Shown: positions 15,011 to 27,654 of the stretch, one piece after another
Numbering within the stretch: position 1 is the stretch's first letter
Layout: the number at the start of each line of letters is the position of its first letter
Assembly: GCF_036370855.1 (NCBI RefSeq)
Contig: NC_088102.1
Location: 44,057,835 to 44,121,834, forward strand
Reading direction: 5' to 3'
DNA: 64,000 nt
Source: Dromaius novaehollandiae
Taxonomy: Eukaryota > Chordata > Aves > Casuariiformes > Dromaiidae
Translations under genes and position numbers: made by a program
The notes under the pieces: model-generated
Seen by the model: the letters and a program-made list of their open reading frames with translations, nothing else
Told to the model about the DNA's origin: nothing
Databases searched by the model: none

Positions 15011-15950
15011 TTCCCTCTGCGTAGAAAATACTTAAAAGTCCCAAGAATAGATTTATAGGAATATTTTAACCTTTTCTTTGATCCTTGAAATGTCATTGTT
15101 CTGTAGGCTACATTGCAAAACGTGACCTTTTATGGGAACCATGGGATGGATTTGATCTTTGGAAGATGTTTTAGAGATAATGCACTACAGGGTGCAAAGA
15201 ACGTTCACTCCCAAAAAGGACCTGAAAATGTTTTTGTCTGTGGATATTTGTTATTTGTGGTGTGTATTAAAGACAAAAGGATTGTGTATAGTGAGATTTG
15301 TACTCCAGAGATGGCAATGAAGAAAATAATAAGCAAACATTGCAACTTCTTTTGTTTTAATGTGCAACAGCTTTATTTTCATTATGTTTAAAAGAAAAAA
15401 TTAAGTAGCAGAAATGGTTCACGTGGGAGTTGCTTGCAAATGAAGATGTTTGAAATGTAACAGCTTTTTATAAGCACTAGCTGTTTGCTTTTCAAACAGA
15501 GTACACCTTGACTTCCTGACTGGTAAAATACAAAGCTGAGCAGTTTAGGAAGAAAGAGGCATACTCAAAAGAGCTGACCCTTTTTGTGATCTGTGTTTTC
15601 TCCGGTAGTGTCCCCTTTCACTGTTCTGCAGCTTGTCTCTCTGGAGTCCTTTCTATAACAGTCCTTACACCAAGTGTTCTCCATGCCACCTACAGCATGA
15701 GTTCCCAGGCAAGAGATCTTGGTGTGAAAACACATGACCTGTTCTGACATGTTGATGATGACCACGGAAAGCTTGTGAAAGCAGCAGATGTGAGCCTGAG
15801 GGTCACAGCACTGTCTCTTTGCTTTGCTGGTAGCTGTTCTAAACCAGTTCTGAATGAAAGATGCCAGAGCACCAGTCACCAAAGTTTGTTAGGTTGTAGC
15901 TAATTCTGTAGTCTTGCATGTGCAGAGCAGCCTGTTGTTGTTGTTGGCAT

Positions 15951-15982
15951 AACATAATGTTGGTATCCAACATAATGTTGGA
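15951..15982. repeat. Short direct repeat containing a near-perfect palindrome
   Basis: The word AACATAATGTTGG occurs at 15951-15963 and again at 15969-15981. The second copy lies inside TCCAACATAATGTTGGA (15966-15982), which equals its reverse complement except at the centre. It is probably a small local duplication, and no function can be inferred. Confidence 0.7.
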
Positions 15983-18109
15983 TTTTTCCCAGAATGCAAG
16001 AGGTGGAGTTTCTGCCACAGCAGAGCTTGCAGTCTGAGCACAGAGGAAACCTAATCAGTGATGATGCAGTAAGGAAAATAATAGATAGATTGGCTTGCTT
16101 CTTGTTGGTTATACAAGTTTAGGGAAAAGTAGTAGGTAAAAGCACAGAACAAATTCTGAGCCACATTGTTGTTCAAATGCTGCACAGCACTGGCTCTTTA
16201 GGCTTCTGGTTGCTAAACCTCCTGCCTTCCTGGGGAGACTATGGTGCATCCCAGTCACTCTGGAGCTTGGGAAGTGGACATAAAATCAAGCAGTTACAAG
16301 TACCAGAAGAAGTCAGACTACAGAAAACTGAGAATTAAGAAAGAGATACTGGCCTAGAGCCGGTGAGGTTCTAGATTGCAACCACTTGATTTGCAGAGAC
16401 TGGGAACCATGACATGGCACAGACTGTCTTAAGGGCTGTTCAGGAAAGCCATGGCAATCTGGAGGACGTTGTCTTTATAGATATCAGGCCTGAAAGCATT
16501 TTATACGTACTTAATGTGCTGGAAAAAAAATTAGTGTCCAGGAGTCACTGGCCTTTTTCAGTGTGACGTGACTATTGGGAAGTGATGGTTGGTGACATTC
16601 AGAGTACAGGAGGTGAAATGAGCAAAATAAAGATACCCTAGTGGCAAGTTGCACATGTTGTACCTTATGTAAAAATACAGTAGGCAAGACCCAGTCAAAG
16701 AAGCTTTTCATGTGACTTATCTCCTCACTTTGCTAATGCGATTGAGCTGTTGCTCTGATGTATTGCATAGATGGCTGGCAATACTTGTTACGGACTTCTC
16801 CCTTACTGGACAGGCAGGGCTCGTGGGGGTTCTGCACAGGACAGATGCACTCTTTCTTACAGTGTCTTTTGTGCTATCATGTCTGCTTTCTGTGTGCTGC
16901 CAGAGATGAACTGAAAATCATAGGTGTGATAAGATGTTATGTGAACTTTTTTTTATTTTGATACTTGTTAACTATGGTGAGACTTGAGTAGTACATGGTC
17001 AACTGAAAAATACTGTGAACAGCTAAGAACAGCTTCCAGATAAGCATGGGATGTTCCATTTACCTTGCAGGGAGAAATGTGGTTATGTATAAATCCTCAG
17101 TTGTCAGGTAAGTCATCAGTAATACTGATGTGATGTGTAGTATCTATGTGCATCTTGCAACCTAGTAGAGGTCATAAGATTATCAGAAAATGGTTATAGG
17201 ATATGTACATTCTATGCTATGTGACTTGTACAATGCTGTAAAATCAAAAAGAGGATTTTACTGTAGGTTATATTCTCTATGGAAGCATCCAAATCAGTGA
17301 TAATCGAAGCATGTAGTAAGTCATAAGAAATCACTACATCAGAAAACCCTCTGAGAACCAAAGGTGCATTTGTCCATAAATGACTTTAGGGGCGTTTCCG
17401 TTGTCTTCCCCCACATGTCACTTAACTCTGGCTGTAGGTTAGTGTATTTGCTTATATTAAAGAATGGGAGAAGAATAGGAAAGGGATCATCAGATATCAC
17501 TGATATCATCAGGTGCCTGTGCCCTGAAAGAAAACCCATTAATTTCTGGGCATTTAGTGAGATTGTACTCTTAAGTCATAGTTTTACTACATGGAAAACC
17601 ATATCATGTCATGAATTCAGACCCTCTGCCCCAAAGTCTGCTCAGTGGTGAAGTGTTATCAGACTTGTCCTCTGCACCCTAATGTGAGAGGAAGCACTGG
17701 AAGGAATACAGAGCAGAAACTCAGAACTAAGTTTCAAGTAGATATTAATGCACTCTGTTATTTTCCTCATTTCCCTGAAAGACTGAGAGTCATCACACAA
17801 AGGAGGCATTCCCAAGAGCTATTCAAGGAGACGGTGGGAGCCTACAACATAGTTCCTTCAGAAGTACTGCATCTGTTTTTCATTTGTGTAAACCAAATAA
17901 TTACCTTTGTTCTGCATAGAGTAAAGCTGATTTTTTTCTCTCCTTAAATCTCATTTAGTAGGCACTTTCAAGGTGATCCAAAGTACCAGGCATACCATTC
18001 TGCAAACCATAGTGAATCAGTCTGCAGTGGAGGCCAGACTTGCCTTTGGAGTGTGACATTTTTGAGGCTTTCATGTGTTAGTGTGTGTTCCCTACTCACT
18101 TTCTAGAGG

Positions 18110-18745
18110 AAGTTTAAAGTGATTCTTCTCTAATACAGCCCTCTAGCTTCTAGCAATCTGCAGTTCAGACATTTACTGTGTCAAAGATTACATCTGAACC
18201 ATCATGTTTAATAGCCACTGATAGACCTGTCCTCCAAGAATTTATCTAATCACTTTTGGAAGCATTTGTACTTTTGACCTACAGAAAAGTCCATGACAGT
18301 CTAATTCAACAATTCAAGTATGTGTTGTGTGAAAAATTGTTCCTTTCATTTATTTTAAACCTGCTGTGTGATGATTTCACTGGCTGCCTGCTAGTTCCTG
18401 TGTTATCAAAAATAATGAATAAGCATTCCCTATTCCAATTCTATATACAATTCATGATTTTGTAGCTTTTTGTCATATTCCTCTTCAGTAATATCTTCTG
18501 CAAGCTGGAGAGACCTGAACTATTTATTTTTTTCTCATCTGGAAGCTGCTTTATCCTTCTCAACCAATAGCATCTCAACATTGTTGTCAACCCTTTTATT
18601 ATTTTCTCTGGTTCTATTATGTCCTTTTCAAGGTGGAAAAAACAAAACTGCATGTAGTATTCTAGATGTGCATTGTCCACTGATTTATACAGTCGCATAT
18701 TTAGGTCTTCTTAATTCCTTCTTGTTCATAGTTCCTTCATGATAG
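18110..18745 (-). mobile_element. Decayed CR1 LINE fragment, antisense to the numbered strand
   Basis: Read on the minus strand, the segment matches the remembered order of the 3' part of turtle/crocodilian-type CR1 elements. In order these are words for 'aactagataaattc', 'ggataggtc', 'aatggctatta', the 'ttcttcacacaac' block, a 'gaactagggg'-like block and the 'gagatgactgaggggg' region. On the plus strand the same order appears as TTTAATAGCCACTGATAGAC (18207 on), AATTTATCTAATCAC, GTTGTGTGAAAAATTGTTCC, TTCATGATTTTGTAGC and GCATGTAGTATTCTAGATG. The copy has many substitutions and indels and no intact ORF. The homologous end near 18110 lacks a clear terminus. Confidence 0.72.
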
Positions 18746-21700
18746 CTATACCCCTGGTTTAATTTCACAAAAGAAGAATACAGAGGGATGTAATTGAAAA
18801 GCAGTGCTCTAGCAGAATCCAGTGGAGTCAGGAGAAGCTGTGTTCCCGAGAACTGCAGGTCTGTAGCTCAAATCATGATTTATTATTTTCTTTGCTATGG
18901 TCTCCATCCATCACCCTTCACTTCACATTCTAATGCTCTTGTTTTTTCAGTGTCATGAATTGCTCATCTAGAAAACTTACTAATGGAAGATGTCAGAAAT
19001 GTAGGTGTGTTCTCCTTCTCTGTTCCTTAGAGAAATTAACTGCTGGATACCTTGCATTTCTGAGCTGTTTGTTTTTACTGAGGATGCTGTACTTTCAAAG
19101 AGTTATTGTTTAATAGTACCAAGTTGCTCTAAGATAGAAGGCCAGATACTAGGATTTACTTCATCTTACAAGTTTCGTCTTTGATATGAATGCCTTCTGG
19201 ATGACATACACCTTCCACAAATGATTCTCGAAAGGTTGTTGGCCTTTATAAGCTTGTAGTACATTTGTAAGTGCAGTGTTTCCCACTCAAAAGATAAAAA
19301 TTGCTGAATATCTTGGTGGAATATTGTAGATCCAACCTGGTATTAATGAAGTGATTATGTGTGTCTGAAAAGCTTCTCTTGTCTGATTGGAGTGACAAGA
19401 ATGATGCCAAACGTCTAACTGGTGTGCTGAAAATCACAGTGCAAGCCCCATCTCCTCAGTAAAGACCACTTTCCTCCCCTTTTCAAGAGGTACTGAGCAG
19501 GGATTATGAGACAAAATTATATTTCCAAGTTATTTTGTGGGCATATTGCATGAACACAAATTCTAATTTGAGAGTGAATTTGTCATTTGGCCTTTGGAGG
19601 GTTTCAGAGTACTCAAGTGTTGCCAGCCCTCCTACCCACAAAAGGTAAGGTTTAAGTTGAATGTTCAAGGAACATAAGTTTTGAATTGTGTATTGAATTG
19701 CTAAATTCAGAATTTGTAATTTGTTTTCATATTGCAAAGTGCATCCCTGTCCAAACCCTTTTTTCTTATCTGCCACTTCCTTTCCCACCCACAAGCTCCA
19801 TGTCCTACTATCTGTCCGATAATTGTGATTACTTGTACAACTGTTCCCAGTTTAGGAAAACATGATCTTGGGGAGTGTCCTCTCCAGAAGACATTCCGAT
19901 TCTTTGGCACCTGCTAGAAACAGAGTAGGAGAAATGTGACTGGGAGGAGATGGCTGTGTGAGGAGCAGCTCAAGGACTGCACAGTTGTAGCTGTCTAAGA
20001 AGAGTCCAGCTAACAGGAGGGTGTACTCAGGAAATGGAAAACAAAGCTGCCCAAAGCAAAGCCAAGATGCTGTTTCTTGGATAATTACTGGGTTACATCC
20101 TGCCCTGGGGCTCTTGCAGAAAGGTATGGTTCAGTTCCACTACTCCTGGAAACCATGGGTTCCCTTTTCTTTTCTTTGTGCTACGTGCCTTCCTCCCACA
20201 GCACTTTTCATGACTGCACTGTTTCTCCATTCCTGTTCACAAACCAGCCACTGTTCCTCACTGCATCCCCCTTCTGTTCCCAGTGACTCGGGAGATGCAC
20301 AGTCACAGGACAAATTACCCATCCCTCTACAGGGACACAATTTTAAGTCCACCACACTGGCACAATATTTGCATGTAGGGGAGTTTGGGCTAGAACAAAA
20401 ACAGTCTGTGGAGAGCATTCACAAATACTTTAAAGTAGATCTGTAATTTTTGCAGCCAGCCTCCCGGCAACTTGTACTTGAAGAGGAAGGAGGAAAACTA
20501 GATATATCAAATTATGGGCTGAAAAGTGTTTACTCAGATCTATTTGAGACTTTGCTGTCACCCAGTGCAAAGCCATGACACCCGACCAGGGAGCACAACA
20601 GCAGCACTGCAGTATGTTTTTAGTCCCCAGTGGTGTAATGTCACTTGCAGTACTGACAGAAAAGCTGATGGCTGTGTAAGGAGACACCTGAACCTGCTGT
20701 CACCTTGAGTACTCTGCTCATAATACTCTTTCCCTTCCCCTGTTAGCCCTTGTCTGTTTTGAGGTTCTTAGAGCAACAGTTTTTCCAGATGTTTGGAAAG
20801 TGTTTTGACACACCGACCTGTATGTGCTGTTGGAGAGCATAACGTACTTCTACGATGCTTGCGTTAGGATGTCATCACCATCTTTACCTCACAAAGTCCA
20901 AATGCATAACTCTTTGCTCTTATTCTCTTCCCCTTCTCCTACCCATATTGACAGCAATGTACAAGTTATGCATTAGCAATGCATCTGAACTCTTGAGCCA
21001 CGGCTATCTGAAATTTCAGCCTTCATGAGAGAGAACAGACAACGGAGGCCACAGTATTTCAGTGTGCGCTAAGGTCATTGCAAGTGAATCATAAAAACAG
21101 ATATTCAGTCGTAGCCTTGATGTTGTCTTTTCTATGGTGTCAGAAGCATGGAAATGCAGAATTGATATGCTCTGAGTCCTGGTCACAGGTGTCGTCTGAT
21201 CACTTTAATGCAGGGACTATAATAGCTCTTATTTCTATTGGATCTAATATCTGGTATACAACTCTTCTTTCAACTTGGCTGTCTGGATCTGTCTCTTATG
21301 CAGATACACCTCTCCCCGCTACCCCCAAGCTTTTTTAGGTCTTACCAGAACACATATGGAGCCTAATGCCATAGTGCTGTGAAGTCTGTATTGTGACATA
21401 TCAGACAAACATCTCTGACACAGATACCAAACCAATGTAGTCAGACTGCTCATGCCGCGGGATTTTTGCTTGTCTTGTTTTGAAATGACTGTCACCTGTG
21501 CTTCACCAGTTTGGGCCCCAACGCTGTAACAGCATAAGCAAACTTACTTGGGGAACTAATACTTAAGAAGCAAAGATTAGCAAAAATAAGAAGCAAACTT
21601 ATTATATTAGGGGAAAAGAGGTGGCTGACACAGGTGTTGATGAAGATTAAAGAGTAGGTAGTTCTAAAAACTTGATTTCTTGGTATAGTTCAGGTTAGGT

Positions 21701-24700
21701 TTGTCAGATGGTCAATCTGTAGTATGATTCATTCCTGAGATGTTAAGTCTGTGTCTGGCTCACAGGCTAACAGTATATTTGCCTCCATTCTTACCCTAAT
21801 GACAAACTATCTTCCATTACTGTTCCTACGTATAAAATGTGCCATACATGTCAACCCTCTATTTCAAACCAGACAGTAGCTGCAAAATCCGCAGTGATTC
21901 CTCAGTAAAAGTCTATGAGGTTTTTCCCCTTCTAGCCTTTCTTGTTTTTCTTTCCTCTCTTCCCTTCTCCCTTCTCCTTTTTACCTTCTGAGAGCAAGAC
22001 GATACCTCCACAACATGTTTCAAAACAGGAAACAGGTTTCGTCTTAGGGCTTCTGTGCTTTCCACATTCTTGTCTTCACACATGGGCTCACATTGTAATT
22101 GTATGAGCCTTGGCTCTTCATCTCCTACCATAAATCAGCCTTAGTACTGTTCATTATTTCTTGCAGTGACTGTCAGGAAACTGGATGGAAGTTGCCTCTT
22201 CAGATCTTCTCTTTCTCCCTCTCAATATTGAACATGACAAATAAATGAAGATCTCTGCTCCATAAAGTTTACAAAGTCCAGAGGAAGAGAGATACCACGG
22301 AAGGCGAAGATTTACATGGTTGCATTGGTTTGTGGACCCATTGGTTACCTCCCTTTTAAGGTGCTGTTGTGTCAGGCAGGACTTGCTTAAAAGACCCATG
22401 AATGTGTGTCTTCATAGAGAGTTGTCATGGGGTGGGGGCAGGTGAAATGAAGCAGGAGTTAGAGCAAGGGAGAATGTTCAGAGTAAACACTGAAAGAAGC
22501 TGTGGGACAGCAAAGACGTTAGCATCACCTGTAAGTCTTCAGTGCATGGGTTGGTTCAACTAGCTTTTGCTTACCAGATCTCCATCCCTTTCCTGAAGTC
22601 ACGTGGCTAGAGGCTAAGAGTAGGACCATGTAGACCTTGACAGCCATGTAACTGAGGAGAGAGGTGGAATCATTGCCTGCTGTCCACTGATTTCCAAATA
22701 TCTTTAGAAAGCATGCATTTTTCTTTCACCTGTTGTGTTTTTTTCCCTTTCTGCTACTCCTTTATGGGTAATTAACTCCCCAAAATTCCCATTTTTTTAC
22801 ATAAGCCCATACAAAATCCTCTCTGAGTTGCTCCATGTTGTAGTGCATTTTTCATAGTATGGTCACTCCTCAGTGCCCAATTTTTGTGTTTAGTTTTGCA
22901 TCAATCCTTTCAAAGACATGCTGAGGATGAAATCCAGTGGCTGGCTTCTTCCAAAAGATTGCTCTAAGCTTGGTGGGAGCTTAGTTTGTGGGATAGAACA
23001 TTACAATAGTGTAACACGATGCCTGGGCAATACTAATAGGGCAAGCAATTAAACTACAACAACCGTGACCTCTGAAATGCAATGTCTTGGTGTACAGTAA
23101 ATTTTTTCCTGTTAGCAGTTTATGTTGCTTCCTCAGGAACTGGTTTTGAAGGTTTTTCACATTACAGTCTAGATGTAATTGGTGCGTGCTGCAGATTTAT
23201 TCCTCAGAGAGGTCAAATAAACAGTATATTTCATTGCTAGGCTGACTAGGGCTTTTATTTTTTCAGATTATATTTCTATCAAATATTCATTTGCCTGTTT
23301 TATAGTCCACAGAGGATTTGGACCGCTTGGTGCTTGCAGCAAGTGGATTCACCCAATGGATTCACTTCTACTCCAGCTTCTCCTTTAGCATGTTCTACCA
23401 GTGGATGAGCAGGCTGAGTGTGGGTATCAGTGTTTCATTCATCTGGCTGTGGCTTCTTTTTCCTGAGATGAAAACGAATTATGAAACATCTTGGCAGATG
23501 GCTTAGAATCTCTTAGTATTGCTGCAGTCCAGGATCTAGCAACAATTCCTTTATTTGCTGTGTTGTCAGACTTGCAGGCTTCTGGTGTGAGCAGTTTATA
23601 TTGAACTTAAGCTTAGCAGGCTGTGTCCTACCATGGATCCATAGAGAGTGCAAGACTGCATGTAGTAAAAAAGAAAATATCCATTAGGAGAATGTTAAGG
23701 TTGTAAGGGGAATTATGCAAAAATCAGAAAATGTGTATTATCAGTTTTGGCAGAGAAACCCTAACTATGCCCTTTGCTGTATTTGCATTACAATATTGTA
23801 TTTAATAATGCCATGACTTAATAGTTCTCAAATAATACACTGTAGTGGAATATGTTATTTCTATGCATCTTTAGAAACATTTGTAGCATTTTAACTTTCT
23901 TGCTCTAGGTTTCTGTATTTTCATTATCGGAATGTGTCTGAATTACACCTCTTATAGGTGTTCTCAGTAAATAATTTACACCAATAATTTTGCAAGTAAC
24001 CTTATTAGACATGTTCTTTTATGGAGCTGAGGCAGCAAACAATGAACCTGATTTGACCTTTGTACATATGGCTATTGCAGTACTCCTTAGCTGTAATTTA
24101 GGGAATAGGGTAAATAAATAAGGATCTAAATTATCTGCGAACTTATGTTATCTCCATGTGCAATTCAACTTCTGCTTTTCCCTCAGGGGAATAAAGTAGA
24201 ACGACTGTGATCTGTTAAGATCAGTCTGCTTATTCCAGAATTTAAAATGATGTTCTTTAATTACAACTGCTTCTCGTACACTGTTGAGTTGGGCAACATT
24301 TTTTGTAAGGCAAATATGTTTGAGGAGAAGGATGGGAGACAATTCCTTAGCTGTCTACTATTCAACCCCAATTTTTGTAGTAATGTCCATGAAGGAAGCA
24401 GAAGGGGAAAAGTTAGCAGAAGCGAATATCATCTTGATGATAGCCCACCTTTTATCCAAACTGTTGCTTGAGTGCTTGTGCAGAAGATAGGAGAATCAGA
24501 TGAAAGTCCGTGCTTTCAAGTAAGAAGTCTTTCCGTCCCTCAGAAAAGCTCCTTTGCTGCCAAGCTAGAGTGTTTTGAGGCTGATGTCCCTTCGTAGTTC
24601 TTCTCCGCAGCCTTGTGGAGGTAGTGACTGAGCCTGATAGTGAGAATTCTCAGCTGCGGGGAGGGGGTTGAGTTCCACCTTTTGCTCCACTACACAGCTA

Positions 24701-25387
24701 ATTATTATGGCACAGAAAAAACACGAGAAGAGGTCCATCCGAAAATACAGAATAGCCTAAGCGCCTAGTACTCTGCAAGCAATTTGGAGATAAAAATTTG
24801 AAACTTGAGGGCAACTGAACCTAGTTTTCCTCTGTCTTTGGTGATAGATGCTCTAGCCTCTGAGTTACTACAAAAAAAGGAAATGCACCACTGGTTTTGT
24901 GAATCTGACCATTTATTTTCATAACTTTTTTTCTATTCTAACAGGCACTATAAAGGACATGTTTTGTTCTGAATTAGCTAGAATATTTCATGTTGAGCTA
25001 AACAGTGTTTTCCAGTTTCCTCTTTTCCTTGCTGAAGAATTTTAAATTGAATTTGATTTGAAGCAGATCTTTATCTCATTCAGCTTAATAACTTTTCATA
25101 AAGTGTCCATTTCAACACACTTGGAGTACTATTATTAGTATTATTATTTTAAAGTATTTTATTGAATAGTTTGTGACCAGCTTTACTGGATATTCTGGTC
25201 CAGTGAATTTCGGTCTGTGATCTCGAAGCAGTTGGGAGGCTCTGGATTACTTTGAAGAGGTCTGCAAAGTTGGTTAAGAAAAACAAGCTCATTTATCCTG
25301 TATTAAATCAGCAACATTTCTTTAGGATCAAGATCACTGTTAGAAAATGTTTCTGGGGCCCGAGAGTGAAAGCACTGAAAACCACTG
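18746..25387. other. Non-coding stretch, no gene seen
   Basis: About 6.6 kb of AT-rich sequence. Open frames are under about 100 codons apart from 20021-20446 (+, 141 codons), which has no recognisable family and is overlapped by antisense frames. The tail of this block (about 25,200-25,385) ends in a phrase like 'gaaaaccactgttctag', which resembles the end of an old hAT-type repeat, but the evidence is too thin to delimit it. Confidence 0.5.
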
Positions 25388-25510
25388 TTCTAGTCTGAGC
25401 CAGCAAAGCACATAGACACCTCCTTAATTTTAAGGAGTGTGAAATGTACCACGGACTTTTGTGAAACTAGTCTCGTGGTTTTATGAAGCATTTTTCAGGA
25501 TTGAGGTAGA
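25388..25510. mobile_element. MITE-like inverted-repeat element
   Basis: A left arm beginning near 25401 (AGCCAGCAAAGCACATAGAC, then a TTAATTTTAAGGAG core) is followed by a right arm near 25483-25508 (GAAGCATTTTTCAGGATTGA) that is roughly its reverse complement. The intervening sequence includes CGGACTTTTGTGAAACTAGT, the expected middle of a palindromic element family common in sauropsid DNA ('AGCAAAGCACTTAAGCAC' type). The copy is degenerate and the boundaries are approximate. Confidence 0.45.
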
Positions 25511-27555
25511 GCACTCAGTGCAGGGCAAAATGAAGTCCCTAATGAGCTTACCAGAAAACCCGACAGGCATACTCAGCATGTGTTTTTAATACATGTATAA
25601 TTGGGTCAAATGAAAACTAATTCCCACTGGAGTCAGGCCATGCCCAAGGAACCCTTCCGGGATTATTCTTTGAAATCCTTCAGGCAGAACTATTTCCGTG
25701 CCAGTTTCAACTTCAAAACCTTTCGACTGTGGAACTGTTCAAGAATAGACTACAAGAATTCTTCTGTGAGAATTTTCCTGTTCTTCATATCCCCCCCCCC
25801 CAACATACTTCTCTGTCTTGCTTTCCCACCACCTTCCAGTGTACTAAAAAAGGTCAAAAGCAATTTTATCAAACTTCCCAAGAAACGGGTGTCTTTGAGC
25901 AGAGTTCAGGCCTGCAGAATTTTATTTTAAGAAATCAATATTTTGAGGAACTGTTAGACCCTGGAAATAGAGCTTTATAATGAAAAATCACCTTTGAACC
26001 TTACATCTATCTAGTTAGGTTAAGAAAAACCTATTCATTAAAAAAAAAAAAAGACTTTCTACAAAATGTATCCTCTCCACCCTTTTGTGCTTGGATGTTA
26101 AATTTGTGGCATACAATTACACCCACTATTTTTTCTGTCCCTTGATACACTTTCTGCAGACGCCATAAAATCTAGGGAAGAAACAAATGAAATAACATGC
26201 CTGGAGGGCTGTCAAAATGTAAAAAGTTCTAAATTAAAGGCAGACTTAGCCTAAACTGGTGTGTCTGAATCTGTGAATGAATTGACACATGGCTGTGCTT
26301 ATTCTTTGAAGCTAGAGCTGCTAGAGCTCTACAGTTACAGAAGTTATTCTCCTTCATCAGAAGTGCCTGTTCTTTTCTTTAATAGATCGTGCATAATAGA
26401 CGCTGTATCTTTGTTGAAGTGTACATTATTCTCATCTGCTAGTAGAACTTGCAAAGCTGTCTGCATATTTATTTACATAGCAGTATACTCTTAGCCTTCA
26501 TCCATTTCCTTTCACTTGTTAGCATACGCTTTCTACTTGATATCCCAGTCTGATTTGTCTATGCTGAAGATAGAGCATCTTCCCTTCTGCTAGAGTGCAT
26601 TTAAAAACCTGCAGTAAGTTTAAAAGCAAAGCAGGTACTTAGCTTTCTGAGTGGAGGGTGAAGTTCGCACATCCGAGTGCTGTACCTCTGATCTGGAAGT
26701 GAGCCATTTTGATTTGGCTTCCACATTTCGCTCTCATGTGTTGGCCTTTTCAGTAGTGGCAGCATTCCTCCTCTTAACTGATAGATGCAAGCTGGGAAAT
26801 CTTCAGGCACTTGAAGATGGGCTTTACCTCCAAAAGTTGGTGCATTTCATTTTGATCTGATTTCTGAAGGTTCCACTTTGCTTGAGATGTATCAGTTGCT
26901 TAAGAGCAGACACACTATGTGATAAGTTTCATAGAAACTTGGGGAGCACTTGCCAAAGGACAGTGTTACCCCATAGTGGTGTAGGTCCTTTAATTTGTAG
27001 TCTGTGTTAAATGGATTCTCTGACCTCCTCTGGGGTATTTTTCATTCTTGACAGTGAAAACAAACCTAGTCTATTGGGACCAAAGAGGAATTATAGCTTG
27101 CTTTTTGGAAAGGAGGTCTCTCTTCAGATTAGGACTGCTGTGCAGAACAGGTAGATTTAATCTCTCACTGAACTCTTGTTTTCACACTCCTATACGGATA
27201 CTTGCAGGCAAGGACGGTTAAAATTCCAGTCATTGGCAGGGGAATGTGGCTAATGCAATCAACCTTCCCTAGCTGTAGCTGCTCTGCTTTCCACTCCTCA
27301 TGTAATATATAATCATCTCCTTCTCCACTTCTGGACTGAGCTAGCAGGGGCTGATAACGTCCAGCATGGGGTACAGAAATAATGTTACCCTTTTTATTTG
27401 AGGTGGAGTAGTCTGCAGTTTAGGATTTTTGGTTTACGTGTCTGTTTTTCAGACAGCAGAGTAGCTTATTGCTTCTGTACAGAAGAATGAGTGCTCAGGG
27501 TGGCAAGCACAGGGAGAAGATTGGTCACCGTTCGGGAATAAAACAACCCCTTGGA

Positions 27556-27654
27556 GCTAAGCTCTGCCATAGGGGCAGACTGTCATTCATGCAGATCCCA
27601 TTAACCTGGAGAGAAGCCTCATGAGTTTGCATAGCCAAGGGCAGAGTTTGGCCC
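27556..27654. mobile_element. MITE-like element of about 100 bp
   Basis: The left end GCTAAGCTCTGCC (27556-27568) and right end GGCAGAGTTTGGC (27640-27652) are imperfect inverted repeats. Between them lie GCAGATCCCATT and GAGTTTGCATAGCC, matching the layout of a short palindromic element I recall from sauropsid genomes ('TTCTGCCCTC ... GAGGGCAGAATTTGGCCC'). Target-site duplications were not confirmed. Confidence 0.45.

Larger units (their letters stand above)
8006..18109. other. Non-coding stretch, no gene seen
   Basis: About 10 kb without supportable coding sequence. It contains homopolymer T at about 12145-12158, a small near-palindrome at 15966-15982, and a possible conserved element around 14.5-15.0 kb (annotated separately). 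Open frames here are all under about 115 codons, and many have overlapping frames on the other strand. Confidence 0.55.
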